A stretch of 64,000 bases of DNA, from the NCBI GenBank assembly GCA_001897605.1, contig MKTL01000006.1, forward strand, positions 363,132-427,131, read 5' to 3'. Positions 42,801-52,847 of the stretch are shown here, piece after piece (positions within the stretch are counted from its first letter, which is position 1; each line of letters opens with the position of its first letter). A program made the position numbers and the translations under genes. The notes under the pieces were generated by a model. It did no database searches. It was not told the origin of the DNA and saw only the letters and a program-made list of their open reading frames with translations. This DNA comes from Clostridiales bacterium 38-18. Its GTDB lineage: Bacteria > Bacillota > Clostridia > Peptostreptococcales > Acidaminobacteraceae.

Positions 42801-44056
42801 AATTTAAAGCAACTGAAGAACGTGTTATCTTTACTGAAGAAATGAGAAAGACACATACCATATTGGTACCACAAATGTCTCCAATTCACTTTCAGTTTAT
42901 GGAAGCTGCATTAAAGCCAGAAGGTTACAACATTGAGGTTTTACCATCGATAGACGTTAGTGCTGTAGATGAAGGCCTCAGATATGTGAATAACGATGCA
43001 TGCTATCCTTCGATTTTAGTCGTTGGACAAATGATGAAGGCACTTAACTCAGGCAAATACGATCTCGATAAAACCGCACTCATTATTTCTCAAACTGGTG
43101 GTGGTTGTAGAGCTACTAACTACATTGCTTTCATCAGACAAGCACTGAAGAGTGCAAAAATGGCGCATGTGCCAGTTATCTCTTTAAATGCACTTGGTCT
43201 TGAAGACAATCCAGGCTTTAAACTGACAAAACCAGTAGTTGAAAAACTGGTTCAATCCATCTTATACGGCGATCTATTTATGCGTGTACTATATAAAACA
43301 AGGCCATATGAACTTGAAAAAGGGTCGGCAAATGCTCTTTATGAGATGTGGGTTGAAAGGTGTAAAGACGCCATCGTTAAAGGGGATCGTAGAACCTTTA
43401 AGAAAATGATAAGTGGTATCGTTACTGACTTTGATAGCTTACCATTAAACGATGTGATAAAACCAAAGGTAGGACTAGTGGGTGAGATATTGGTTAAATT
43501 CCATCCAACTGCTAACAATAATATCGTTGATTTAATAGAACGTGAAGGCGCTGAAGCCGTAATGCCTGACTTGGTAGACTTTTTCTCATATACTGCTTAC
43601 AATGGCGTTTTGAAAAACAAGTATCTTTCAGGATCGATGAAGGCAAGGTTAACCAGTGAAGTCTTAATTAGCCTAATTGAATATTATAGAAAACCTATGG
43701 TGAAAGCTTTGGAAGCAAGTAAACGCTTTGAACCACCTAAGCATATCAAAGCTTTAGGTGAGCTTGCCGAGCCTCATCTCTCACTTTGCAATCAAACTGG
43801 TGAAGGGTGGTTCTTAACTGCTGAAATGGTTGAATTAATTCATAGTGGCGTCGATAATATCGTCTGTATGCAGCCATTTGCGTGTCTACCAAATCACATC
43901 ACTGGAAAAGGTATGATCAAAGAGTTGAAACATAGCTATCCAAGCTCAAACATCGTTGCTATCGATTATGATCCGGGTGCAAGTGAGGTCAATCAAATCA
44001 ACCGTATTAAGCTTATGCTGGCAACTGCTCACGAAAAGGTTAATGCTACGGAATAG
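39824..44056 (+). CDS. 2-hydroxyacyl-CoA dehydratase activator-related protein (duplicated BcrAD/BadFG ATPase plus DUF2229)
   Basis: A 1410-residue cytoplasmic protein. Two ASKHA ATPase halves (BcrAD_BadFG) occur at about residues 5-265 and 325-580, each beginning with GVDVGSTTVKMV or GIDAGSTTTKLA. Each carries a cysteine-bearing loop (NGTCAGGTGSF and NEACSSGCGSF) that in activators holds a bridging [4Fe-4S] cluster between subunits. A cysteine-rich linker (CNLCTNHCQL, about residue 605) and DUF2229 follow (about 655-870), then an HgdB-like domain with PQTGGGCRATNYI-type motifs near the C-terminus. The family is common in anaerobes; single-gene members are suspected to activate a dehydratase or act in ATP-driven electron transfer, but the substrate is unproven. 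GAGGTGTCAT precedes ATG 39824. Confidence 0.9.
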   Translation: MNQTYNVGVDVGSTTVKMVILNEERQIIFKEYRRHFSDVKNTVKALFDDAKNVLDSAALKLMVTGSAGLGLAESLGVSFVQEVVACSKAIKKFAPQTDVAIELGGEDAKIMYFGTSVEQRMNGTCAGGTGSFIDQMSSLLKTDADGLNKLAMNHREIYPIASRCGVFAKTDIQPLLNEGASKEDIAASVLQAVVNQTISGLACGKPIRGKVAFLGGPLSFLPELRKRFEVTLNLSEQDIVTIDNPQYFVALGAALQSETVDSLEPQCIYDRMPNIYCEGPDSEGHLDQLFVDDEDFNAFKERHAQHKVKRAELQASKGPLFLGIDAGSTTTKLAVVDADKKLVFSHYGSNEGNPLSTTISALKTLYSQMPSDTFIAYSTVTGYGESLIKAALKIDHGEIETVAHYKGADHFLPGVDSILDIGGQDMKSLKVQDGVIHSIMLNEACSSGCGSFIETFANSVNHTVQDFSKLGLMAENPVDLGTRCTVFMNSRVKQAQKEGATVGDISAGISMSVVKNALFKVIRMRSIEDLGEKIVVQGGTFYNEAVLRALEKMSGKEVVRPDISGIMGAFGSALISLERYESGYVSNLLDNDQIDAFGTTTETRRCNLCTNHCQLTINHFSDQRQFITGNRCERGAGIEVAENTLPNLYEYKLNRVFDYPVLSRKEATRGVVGIPRVLNIYEDYPFWAAFFTSLGYRLELSSRSSRKVYEMGMETIPSESVCYPAKLVHGHIEDLINRKVDKIFYPCIPFNTKEDQGANNHYNCPVVTSYPETIHTNVDHIRNKNVHYYHPFLPIDAPDRMKKRVYDELKSWGLSKEEINSAIDKGYESLEKYRSDVRHQGELALQYIENHKIKGIILAGRPYHIDPEINHGIPELVKSYGFAVISEDSIAHLDDIDRPLRVVDQWVYHTRLYAAATFASKRKDIELVQLNSFGCGLDAVTSDQVREILEATGKISTLIKIDEINNLGAIRIRIRSLIAAISERDKQCFIPEEFKATEERVIFTEEMRKTHTILVPQMSPIHFQFMEAALKPEGYNIEVLPSIDVSAVDEGLRYVNNDACYPSILVVGQMMKALNSGKYDLDKTALIISQTGGGCRATNYIAFIRQALKSAKMAHVPVISLNALGLEDNPGFKLTKPVVEKLVQSILYGDLFMRVLYKTRPYELEKGSANALYEMWVERCKDAIVKGDRRTFKKMISGIVTDFDSLPLNDVIKPKVGLVGEILVKFHPTANNNIVDLIEREGAEAVMPDLVDFFSYTAYNGVLKNKYLSGSMKARLTSEVLISLIEYYRKPMVKALEASKRFEPPKHIKALGELAEPHLSLCNQTGEGWFLTAEMVELIHSGVDNIVCMQPFACLPNHITGKGMIKELKHSYPSSNIVAIDYDPGASEVNQINRIKLMLATAHEKVNATE

Positions 44057-44158
44057 AAGTATAATGACTACTAATAAAATGAATAATAAAATCAAATTGT
44101 TAGTCCTTTATTTCTATTTCAATTAGAATTCGTTAAAGTGAAATATTTGCTTAAATTA

Positions 44159-44182
44159 GAGAACCTTAGGGTTCTCTTTTTA
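44159..44182 (+). terminator. Intrinsic terminator after the activase gene
   Basis: GAGAACC (44159-44165), TTAG, GGTTCTC (44170-44176), then TTTTTA. Confidence 0.75.
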
Positions 44183-44307
44183 TGTTCTGTTACCATATAA
44201 ACAGCTCAATCATACCCACTTTTCTCTCATTTGCTATGAGAACCTTACATGGCAAATAGACTGAAAATCTGATATAATAAACATGATTATAAATGGAGGT
44301 GTTAAAT

Positions 44308-45015
44308 TTGAGTACACATATTAATGCTAAACTCGGCGATATCGCTGATATCGTTTTATTGCCTGGCGATCCACTAAGAGCTAAATATATCGCGGAAACA
44401 TTTCTGGAAAATCCAGTTTGCTATAATGAAGTAAGAGGGATGTATGGCTTCACAGGCACTTACAATGGTGTAAGGGTCTCAGTTCAAGGAACTGGAATGG
44501 GGATGCCATCTTTATCCATCTATGTAAATGAACTTTTAAGATTCTACGATGTCAAAAAACTGATCCGCGTTGGTTCATGTGGCGCTATGGTACCACAAGT
44601 GAAAATTAGAGATATTATACTTGCACAAGGCGCTAGTACATCATCTAATATGAACAATCGTCGTTTTCCAGGACTCAATTTTGCAGCTATATCTGACTTC
44701 AGCTTACTTCACAAAACTTACATGACAGCGCAATCACTTGGCATGAACGTTCATGTTGGCAATATTCTGTCTGAAGATAGCTTCTATGAAGATTTTAATG
44801 CAAATAGAAATGAGAAGTTAGTGGAGTACAATATCCTTGCTGTAGAAATGGAAGCAGCTGAGCTATATACTTTAGCTGCACGTTATAAGGCACAGGCATT
44901 GTGTGTTTTAACTGTAAGTGATTCATTGGTAACTCAAGAGGAAACAACTGCTGCTGAAAGAGAACGTACTTTTGGAGATATGATTAAACTTGTCTTAGAC
45001 ACAGTAACTAAATAG
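44308..45015 (+). CDS. deoD: Purine nucleoside phosphorylase
   Basis: A 235-residue trimeric or hexameric-type PNP that splits (deoxy)inosine and related nucleosides with phosphate. Motifs are [14 protein letters not shown] (phosphate-binding), [22 protein letters not shown] and [20 protein letters not shown]. The TTG at 44308 is preferred: GGAGG lies 8 nt upstream and the protein then begins MSTHINAK as in other DeoD proteins. The ATG at 44293 directly overlaps the ribosome site. The gene is monocistronic with a terminator. Confidence 0.94.
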   Translation: MSTHINAKLGDIADIVLLPGDPLRAKYIAETFLENPVCYNEVRGMYGFTGTYNGVRVSVQGTGMGMPSLSIYVNELLRFYDVKKLIRVGSCGAMVPQVKIRDIILAQGASTSSNMNNRRFPGLNFAAISDFSLLHKTYMTAQSLGMNVHVGNILSEDSFYEDFNANRNEKLVEYNILAVEMEAAELYTLAARYKAQALCVLTVSDSLVTQEETTAAERERTFGDMIKLVLDTVTK

Positions 45016-45045
45016 TTGGCATTTTGCGCCATATTTAAATTTCTT

Positions 45046-45069
45046 AGGATGCTTAGGCATCCTTTTTTA
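45046..45069 (+). terminator. Intrinsic terminator after deoD
   Basis: AGGATGC (45046-45052), TTAG loop, GCATCCT (45057-45063), then TTTTTAT. Confidence 0.8.
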
Positions 45070-45113
45070 TGTTATAATGTTGGTTGAATAAGATATAAGG
45101 AGGAACAAATGCC

Positions 45114-46739
45114 ATGGAAGATAAAATACTCATTTTTGGACATAAAAATCCCGATACCGACAGTGTTACCTCCGCGATAGCACTTTCGTATCTCAAAAAT
45201 CAAAATGGACTTCAAACTGAACCTTGTGTTCTTAGCGAAATTGCAAAAGAAGCAGAGTTTGTTTTGGATTATTTTAATGTAGAAAGACCAAGAATGCTTG
45301 AAAATGTCAAAATTCAATTAAAAGACTTGGATTTTGATAAAATCATGCCCCTTGAACCCTCAAATTCCATTTTAAAAGCATACAACCACATGAATGCCTA
45401 TAAGATTAGAACGCTTCCTATCGTCGATCAAGAAGGCTATTTAATCGGTATCATTACAATGAAGGATATTGCAATGAATGCCATCAATGGTGACTATCAC
45501 GCGCTGCACACGACGTTTAATAACATTCGTCAGGATTTAAATGCAGACATTTTAAATTATGGTCATAGCGATATTAACGGCCACATCATCATCACAGCCT
45601 TTCATGAGACTACAATTATAAGACAGCATAGAATTGAAAGCGATTCCATCGTTATTACAGGTGACCGCTTTGATATAATAGAGCATGCTATCTCTAAAAA
45701 AGCGCAAATGATTATCGTTACTGGTGATTTACAGATTCCTGAAGTGCTTATGGATAAAGCGAAAGTGTCAGGTGTCAACCTTATCCGAACACCTTACGAT
45801 ACCTATTCGACTTCAAAGCTCATCAACCAAACGAACTTCGTAAGTACGATTATGAAAAGCGATCGTTTGATGAAATTCAAAGTAGATGAGTATCTTGAAA
45901 ATTGTCGTGAGATTATTCAGACCTCTAAGCACTCAAAGTTTCCTGTGGTTGATGAAGCAGGTAAGTACTTAGGCATTATTGGTCGTACACACTTTTTAAA
46001 TCCAACAAAAAAAAATGTCATACTTGTAGATCATAATGAATATTCTCAATCAGCAAATGGATTAAACGAAGCCAATGTTCTAGAAATTTTGGATCATCAT
46101 AAGATAGGGGACATCAGCACCAGTCTACCTATAACCTTTAGAAACATGCCTGTAGGTAGTACGAACACCATCATTTTTCAGCTCTTTAAAGAAGCTCAGA
46201 TCGAAATACCTAAACAAATTGCAGGTCTTATGCTTTCAGGAATCGTATCTGACACGCTTTTGTTAAAGTCGCCTACGACGACCTATTTTGATGAGCATGC
46301 GGTTTCAGTATTAAAAGAAATTGCTGAAATAGACCTTTCTAAATACGCTCTTGAAATGTTTAAAAGTGGTACTTCACTAGACGGTAGAACGGTTAATGAT
46401 GTGTTTTATAACGACTTTAAAGAGTTTGTTATAGACGGTTATAAGCTTGGTATTTCACAAGTGTTTACCCTCAATTTCGAAGAGATAGCCTCACAAGAGG
46501 ACGCCTATCTTAAGCTAATAAGAAAAGTACACGACGGTAGAGATCATTACCTAACGCTAATGTTAGTGACAGATATCATCAAAGAAGGTTCTTACACCTA
46601 TTTCGAATCCAAGCACGAACGTTTGCTAAGTATGGCATTTGAAAAGTCGGTTGATCAGGGAACCTTTATCGACAGCATCGTTTCTAGAAAAAAACAGATT
46701 ATCCCTATGCTAATCAATGCGATTAACATGATTAAATAA
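45114..46739 (+). CDS. ppaC: Manganese-dependent inorganic pyrophosphatase with CBS and DRTGG domains
   Basis: A 541-residue family II pyrophosphatase. The DHH-type catalytic head begins with FGHKNPDTDSVTSA (residues 8-21). An inserted regulatory part has CBS motifs (ILKAYNHMNAYKIRTLPIVD; KFPVVDEAGKYLGIIGR) around a DRTGG domain (about 130-245). The DHH motif ILDHHKIGD and the DHHA2 domain with LLKSPTTT follow. Such CBS-PPases are regulated by adenine nucleotides. TAAGGAGG lies about 10 nt before ATG 45114. A PLP-enzyme gene follows 22 bp downstream. Confidence 0.93.
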   Translation: MEDKILIFGHKNPDTDSVTSAIALSYLKNQNGLQTEPCVLSEIAKEAEFVLDYFNVERPRMLENVKIQLKDLDFDKIMPLEPSNSILKAYNHMNAYKIRTLPIVDQEGYLIGIITMKDIAMNAINGDYHALHTTFNNIRQDLNADILNYGHSDINGHIIITAFHETTIIRQHRIESDSIVITGDRFDIIEHAISKKAQMIIVTGDLQIPEVLMDKAKVSGVNLIRTPYDTYSTSKLINQTNFVSTIMKSDRLMKFKVDEYLENCREIIQTSKHSKFPVVDEAGKYLGIIGRTHFLNPTKKNVILVDHNEYSQSANGLNEANVLEILDHHKIGDISTSLPITFRNMPVGSTNTIIFQLFKEAQIEIPKQIAGLMLSGIVSDTLLLKSPTTTYFDEHAVSVLKEIAEIDLSKYALEMFKSGTSLDGRTVNDVFYNDFKEFVIDGYKLGISQVFTLNFEEIASQEDAYLKLIRKVHDGRDHYLTLMLVTDIIKEGSYTYFESKHERLLSMAFEKSVDQGTFIDSIVSRKKQIIPMLINAINMIK

Positions 46740-46761
46740 ATTAAGCTCACCGGAGGCAGCC

Positions 46762-48054
46762 TTGACTTATAACAAGCTCAATTATTATGATGCACTTGGC
46801 ATCAGCTCTGATACGCTAGCATTTATCAATGAGCAAGAAAGACAAATCCAAGATCAATTTTTAAATATAGACGAAATTGCACAGCACAATCAAATGAAGG
46901 TGCTACACGCAATGCAAAAACATAGGCTTTCAGATATACATTTCAATTGGAATACAGGCTATGGATATGATGACATCGGTAGAGATGCCGTGGAAAATAT
47001 CTACAGTACCCTTTTTGGAGCTGAAGACGCCATCGTACGACCTATAATCGTTTCTGGTACACATGCATTAACGCTGATGCTCACTGGTGTTCTAAGACCC
47101 AATCAAAGGATACTTAGCATTACAGGTAGACCTTATGATACGCTGGAAAAGGTCATAGGACTATCTAAATCAGAGTCTATGTCACTTATGGATATTGGTG
47201 TCAGCTATGACGAAGTCTCTTTAAAAGAAGATGGTGGTTTTGATTTTAAAGCCATCGATTCAAAGCTCAATGAAAATACTAACGTTGTTTACATTCAGCG
47301 CTCCGCGGGATACTCGTGGAGAAGAGGATTAACTATAAACGAAATAGCAGATGTAATTGCTCATGTCAAAAGCAAATGCCCACAAGTTATTGTCATGGTT
47401 GATAACTGCTATGGAGAGTTTTTAGATTACCTAGAACCGACGGAGGTTGGTGCCGATTTAATGGCTGGGAGCTTAATTAAAAACCCTGGTGGGGGATTAG
47501 CGCTTAGCGGTGGGTATATTGTTGGCAAGAAACACCTTATCGAGCAGGTTGCTGGACGTATGACCTCGCCAGGAATAGGAAAAGAATGTGGTTTAACATT
47601 TGGTCAAACAAGACCTATTCTTCAAGGCCTTTTTATGGCACCGAAGGTTGTAAGTGGTGCGCTAAAGGGTGCAATTTTATGTGCCAAAGTATATGAGCAT
47701 TTCGGTTACAGAGTCAATCCTAGCCCTGAGTCGACACGAAGCGATATCATTCAAGCCATTGAATTTAAATCACCGGAGAAGGTCATCGCTTTCTGCCAGG
47801 GCATTCAAAGTGCTTCACCTATCGATAGCTTTGTTTCACCTGAGCCATGGGCGATGCCAGGGTATAGTAGCGATGTAATTATGGCAGCAGGAGCGTTTGT
47901 TCAGGGTTCTTCTATAGAGCTCAGCGCTGATGCGCCTATCAGAGAACCGTTTATTGCTTATTTCCAAGGTGGCTTAACCTACGAACATTCAAAATTTGGC
48001 GTTATGAAATCCTTGCAGTTTCTAATAGATCGAAGTTTAATCACACTCAAGTAG
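46762..48054 (+). CDS. Methionine gamma-lyase family PLP protein (YnbB/aluminium resistance type)
   Basis: A 430-residue PLP-dependent protein of the fold-type I aluminium resistance family (PF06838). The cofactor lysine is in AGSLIKNPGGGLALSGGY (about Lys234). Other family segments are RPIIVSGTHALTLMLTGVLRP and FVSPEPWAMPGYSSDVIMAAGAFVQGSSIELSADAP. Family members are believed to act on sulfur amino acids such as methionine, though few have been assayed. The start is TTG 46762 with CGGAGG 6 nt upstream. It is 22 bp downstream of ppaC and 43 bp upstream of malic enzyme. Confidence 0.88.
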   Translation: MTYNKLNYYDALGISSDTLAFINEQERQIQDQFLNIDEIAQHNQMKVLHAMQKHRLSDIHFNWNTGYGYDDIGRDAVENIYSTLFGAEDAIVRPIIVSGTHALTLMLTGVLRPNQRILSITGRPYDTLEKVIGLSKSESMSLMDIGVSYDEVSLKEDGGFDFKAIDSKLNENTNVVYIQRSAGYSWRRGLTINEIADVIAHVKSKCPQVIVMVDNCYGEFLDYLEPTEVGADLMAGSLIKNPGGGLALSGGYIVGKKHLIEQVAGRMTSPGIGKECGLTFGQTRPILQGLFMAPKVVSGALKGAILCAKVYEHFGYRVNPSPESTRSDIIQAIEFKSPEKVIAFCQGIQSASPIDSFVSPEPWAMPGYSSDVIMAAGAFVQGSSIELSADAPIREPFIAYFQGGLTYEHSKFGVMKSLQFLIDRSLITLK

Positions 48055-48097
48055 TTGCTATTCCATTTTGCTAAAAGCAAAAAATCAAGGAGGTAAT

Positions 48098-49270
48098 ATG
48101 AACTATAATCAATTAGCACTTGAGCTACATGAAGCTAAAAAAGGTAAAATCGAGGTTACAAGTAAAGTAAGCCTAGAGACAAAGGTTGATTTATCTACAG
48201 CATATACGCCTGGCGTAGCTGAACCTTGCAGAAAAATTGCAGCTAATCCTGACGACGTTTATAAGTACACATCAAAAGGTAATTTAGTCGCAGTTGTTTC
48301 TGACGGATCTGCGGTTTTAGGATTAGGCAATATTGGTGCAAAAGCGGCTATACCAGTTATGGAAGGTAAGGCAATTCTTTTTAAAGCATTTGCCGGTGTT
48401 GACGCTTTTCCAATCTGTGTAGAATCGCAAGAAGTCGATGAAATCGTAAATACTGTAGTGCAAATTGCACCCGTTTTCGGTGGTATCAACTTAGAGGATA
48501 TTTCTTCACCAAGATGCGTTGAGGTAGAAAGAAAGCTTAAATCGTTACTAGATATTCCGATTTTCCATGACGATCAACACGGAACAGCGATCGTCGTTTG
48601 TTCTGCGTTAATTAATGCTTTAAAAATCGTAAATAAGAAGATTGAAGACATTACAATCGTTATCAACGGTGCTGGATCGGCAGGGAACGCTATCGCTAGA
48701 ATGTTAGTTGATATTGGTGCAAAAAACATACTCTCATGCGATCGTAAGGGCATCTTAAATAGAACTGAAACACAAAAAAACTGGGTACAGGATGAAATTG
48801 CTCTTATCACAAATCCAGAGCTTAGAACAGGTACTTTAGCAGATGCAATGGTTGGTGCAGATGTTTTTATCGGAGTTTCGTCAAAGGATGCCGTTTCTCA
48901 AGATATGGTTAAGTCTATGAATACTGATGCAATCGTCTTTGCAATGGCAAATCCCGATCCAGAGATTATGCCAGATCTCGCAAAAGAGGCAGGGGCGAGA
49001 ATCGTTGGAACTGGTCGCTCAGACTTCGAAAATCAAATAAATAATGTATTGGCTTTCCCAGGTATCTTCAGGGGTGCACTGGACGCTAGAGCTTCTGATA
49101 TTAATGAAGAGATGAAAATTGCTGCTGTACATGCAATTGCTTCTTTAGTTGCTGATGATGAACTAAATGAATCCTACATTATCCCATCTGCACTTAACAA
49201 ATCAATAGGCGATAGAGTAGCAAAGGCAGTGTATAAGGCTGCAGTTAAATCTGGTGTTTCTAAATTATAA
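48098..49270 (+). CDS. NAD(P)-dependent malic enzyme (malolactic-type oxidative decarboxylase)
   Basis: A 390-residue enzyme that converts malate to pyruvate and CO2 with NAD(P). Signatures are TAYTPGVAEPCR, VVSDGSAVLGLGNIGAKAA, the metal/active-site segment IFHDDQHGTAIVV and the Rossmann INGAGSAGNAIARML. It is the short bacterial form. AAGGAGGTAAT precedes ATG 48098; an in-frame ATG at 48068 has no ribosome site. With pyruvate carboxylase B-type and GDH genes in the window it points to an anaplerotic malate-pyruvate-glutamate network. Confidence 0.93.
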   Translation: MNYNQLALELHEAKKGKIEVTSKVSLETKVDLSTAYTPGVAEPCRKIAANPDDVYKYTSKGNLVAVVSDGSAVLGLGNIGAKAAIPVMEGKAILFKAFAGVDAFPICVESQEVDEIVNTVVQIAPVFGGINLEDISSPRCVEVERKLKSLLDIPIFHDDQHGTAIVVCSALINALKIVNKKIEDITIVINGAGSAGNAIARMLVDIGAKNILSCDRKGILNRTETQKNWVQDEIALITNPELRTGTLADAMVGADVFIGVSSKDAVSQDMVKSMNTDAIVFAMANPDPEIMPDLAKEAGARIVGTGRSDFENQINNVLAFPGIFRGALDARASDINEEMKIAAVHAIASLVADDELNESYIIPSALNKSIGDRVAKAVYKAAVKSGVSKL

Positions 49271-49337
49271 CCTTAACTTCAAGTAACTCTGTTTGAAATT
49301 CCTGCTTGTTTATTGTTTTTTAATAAGGAGAAGTATT

Positions 49338-49691
49338 ATGACTATGATTACAATACCAATGATAATACTTATTTGGATCATATATGGATGGTTCTTAAAA
49401 ACTAGTAGTAATAAAGCTTTTAATTGGTCAAGTTGGATTTTCCTCTTGTTAGTATTATCGATAATACTAAATATTGATTTTTCTACAAATTATACTGCTT
49501 CTTTGAACTTGGTCGCAAATGATGGAATTTCATTACGAGGCGTTTGGAGTCATTTGTTTATTAGTGACAAAAATTGGTCCGTATCAACATTTTATAATTA
49601 TTATAGATTATCCTCATATACTAGTCTGACACTAATGTTTTTACTTATAGTTTCATTGATCTATGATCGATACAAAAGCAAAGATATGTGA
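49338..49691 (+). CDS. Small hypothetical membrane protein
   Basis: A 117-residue protein with three hydrophobic segments: about residues 4-20, 33-46 and 94-108. A short extracytoplasmic part with aromatic residues (WSHLFISDKNWSVSTFYNYY) lies between the last two. I do not recognise the family. AATAAGGAGAAGTATT precedes ATG 49338, clearer support than the upstream in-frame ATG at 49293. It is 67 bp after the malic enzyme stop and 116 bp before a bidirectional terminator. Confidence 0.65.
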   Translation: MTMITIPMIILIWIIYGWFLKTSSNKAFNWSSWIFLLLVLSIILNIDFSTNYTASLNLVANDGISLRGVWSHLFISDKNWSVSTFYNYYRLSSYTSLTLMFLLIVSLIYDRYKSKDM

Positions 49692-49807
49692 AAAGATGAT
49701 CAGAATAATGCAGTATTTTTCTAAACCATGATCTTATATTGAAATAACATAGACTCTGATTTGGAAAGTACAATGACTTTATAAAGTGTATCGTAGTCTC
49801 AGAAATT

Positions 49808-49846
49808 AAAAAAATGCGTAACAGCAGGAGCAGTTACGCATTTTTT
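49808..49846. terminator. Bidirectional terminator between convergent genes
   Basis: AAAAAAATGCGTAAC (49808-49822) and GTTACGCATTTTTT (49833-49846) form a long stem with A-runs and T-runs on both sides. It can end transcripts from the small membrane gene (plus) and from gdhA (minus). Confidence 0.9.
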
Positions 49847-49934
49847 ATTGCTATTAGATGTCAAATTCAAAATATTATGGTTTTCAATATAAGAACTTCA
49901 ATTTAATCATCTTCAAACCCATTTATATCTAGAT

Positions 49935-51326
<1,392 letters not shown>

Positions 51327-51410
51327 TCAATAAAATAACCATTTTATAACATAATAAAGGATTTTATCACGATAGCTGTCATTATACGGCAAACGGGTCA
51401 AATGAAAAAA

Positions 51411-51447
51411 CGATAGGTCGACATAATATTATTGCGTCAACCTATCG
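51411..51447 (-). terminator. Terminator of lexA, member of a dispersed repeat
   Basis: CGATAGGTCGAC (51411-51422) pairs with GTCAACCTATCG (51436-51447) through one G-U pair; on the minus strand TTTTTTCATTT follows. The central 27 bp (51416-51442) match 22 of 27 bases of the pgsA terminator at 63058-63084. Confidence 0.85.
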
Positions 51448-51489
51448 TTATTAATTTAATGTTATAGACCATAAAACAAAACGTTTACA

Positions 51490-52119
51490 TTACATTTTTC
51501 GAAAGACACCTTTTACTTTACCTAAAATCTGAACATCATCTACATAAATAGGTGACATAGTTGGATTTTCAGGCTGTAATCTAACTCTACTTTTTTCTTT
51601 ATAGAAAGTCTTAACGGTGGCACTATCATCAATCATAGCGACGACAATATCACCGCTAATTGCGTCATTTTGCTTCCTTACCAAGACCAAGTCTCGATTA
51701 AAAATACCAGCCTCAATCATACTATCGCCCTTGACTTTTAGCATAAAATAGGTACCTTCATCTACAAAATCAGAAGGTATAGGGAAGGTTTCTTCAATAT
51801 TCTCAACTGCAAGAATGGGTTGACCTGCAGTAATCTCACCGACAATTGGAATAAATTGCGTATCTCTGGCCATTGAAACAACATTTGAGACTGGTTCGTG
51901 ATCCATATCAAAAATTTCTATCGCTCTAGGCTTGGTAGGATCTCGTCTTATCATTCCAAGCTCTTCAAGCCTTGTTAAATGAGTATGAACTGTTGAAGTA
52001 GACTTTAAGCCTACAGCCTGACAAATTTCCCTTACTGATGGTGGATAACCCTTTTTTGAGACTTCATCCTTTAAAAAGTCTAAAATCATTTGTTGTTTTT
52101 TTGATATAGAAGCGCCCAT
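51490..52119 (-). CDS. lexA: SOS repressor LexA
   Basis: A 209-residue repressor-protease. The N-terminal winged helix occupies residues about 1-68 ([35 protein letters not shown]). The self-cleavage bond is Ala-Gly in GEITAGQPI (about 93-94). The catalytic serine is in [10 protein letters not shown] (about 132) and the lysine in [10 protein letters not shown] (about 170). All key residues are present. It is transcribed divergently from a LysM gene, with LexA boxes in between; the lexA -35 box overlaps a degenerate box, so it is likely autoregulated. A terminator follows. Confidence 0.96.
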   Translation of the reverse strand: MGASISKKQQMILDFLKDEVSKKGYPPSVREICQAVGLKSTSTVHTHLTRLEELGMIRRDPTKPRAIEIFDMDHEPVSNVVSMARDTQFIPIVGEITAGQPILAVENIEETFPIPSDFVDEGTYFMLKVKGDSMIEAGIFNRDLVLVRKQNDAISGDIVVAMIDDSATVKTFYKEKSRVRLQPENPTMSPIYVDDVQILGKVKGVFRKM

Positions 52120-52213
52120 GATACCCCCTATAGATTTAATTTATTTATCAAATATAACTCGCAAAAAGATGCGACTAATAATTAAAATTGATTAAACGCC
52201 TGTATTTATGCTG

Positions 52214-52313
52214 ATTATAACACAATGGCAAAAAAAAATCAAACATTAGTTCTGTTTTCCTCTTTACAAGGAACATGCGTTCGTATATAATATCATTAAA
52301 AGAACGCATGTTC
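52214..52313. promoter_or_regulatory. Divergent SOS control region of lexA and the yneA-like gene
   Basis: Two perfect LexA boxes lie at GAACATGCGTTC (52271-52282) and GAACGCATGTTC (52302-52313). The plus-strand promoter TTTACA (52263-52268), 17 bp, TATAAT (52286-52291) has the first box inside its spacer. The minus-strand lexA promoter is TTGATT (52242-52237), 17 bp, TATAAT (52219-52214). A third, one-mismatch box AAACATTAGTTC (52241-52252) touches its -35 end. Confidence 0.9.
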
Positions 52314-52355
52314 GGAAACTCGTCCGAAAAGTCGTAGGAAAGGAAGTTGAATCTT

Positions 52356-52724
52356 ATGAAAGTAGATAAAGATGTAATGCATTACGACTACCTTAGACAA
52401 CCAGGTCATAGCTATAAAAAAAGAAAAAGACTATATATTGTAAACAGAACACGTTTTGTTATTATGAGTTTAATTACGCTGATTATATTAAGTACGCTCA
52501 TCACATATCTAGCAGGGTTTTTTATGTCTGAAGCAACTACAAACCACGAGCCACTTAAAATTGAGGTAATGCCAGGAGATACACTATGGGACATAGCTGC
52601 TTCACATAATTACTATGAAGAAGATATTCGAGCTGTCGTCTATCGCATTAAGCAATTCAACGACCTCAATGATGGTACCATTTACACTGGTCAGGTCATC
52701 TTAGTACCAACATCAAATCATTAG
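52356..52724 (+). CDS. LysM-domain membrane protein, YneA-like SOS division inhibitor
   Basis: A 122-residue protein with a basic N-terminus, a transmembrane helix at about residues 32-55 and an extracytoplasmic LysM domain (about 68-118: VMPGDTLWDIAASHNYYEED; YTGQVILVP). This size, the domain order and the divergent position next to lexA match YneA, which halts division during SOS. LysM binds peptidoglycan. The ATG at 52356 is preferred over a TTG at 52347 because AGGAAG lies about 9 nt upstream. It is directly controlled by the LexA boxes. A role in division is inferred by analogy. Confidence 0.85.
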   Translation: MKVDKDVMHYDYLRQPGHSYKKRKRLYIVNRTRFVIMSLITLIILSTLITYLAGFFMSEATTNHEPLKIEVMPGDTLWDIAASHNYYEEDIRAVVYRIKQFNDLNDGTIYTGQVILVPTSNH

Positions 52725-52780
52725 CAAAAGCTGGAATTTAACCTAGCTTTTCAATATAATAACTTTACATCCTTCTTATT

Positions 52781-52812
52781 AAATCTAGCAGAGTTTATGC
52801 TAGATTTTTTTT
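52781..52812 (+). terminator. Intrinsic terminator after the yneA-like gene
   Basis: AAATCTAGCA (52781-52790), GAGTTTA loop, TGCTAGATTT (52798-52807), then TTTTT. It also lies just beyond the recombinase stop on the minus strand. Confidence 0.85.
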
Positions 52813-52847
52813 AAACATAGATAGAAGTAATTTGCATTAGCCTCTAA

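Noticed and set aside
49692-49934. Additional small gene in the gap before gdhA
   Set aside because: Only AT-rich sequence and the bidirectional terminator are visible; no frame with a ribosome site.
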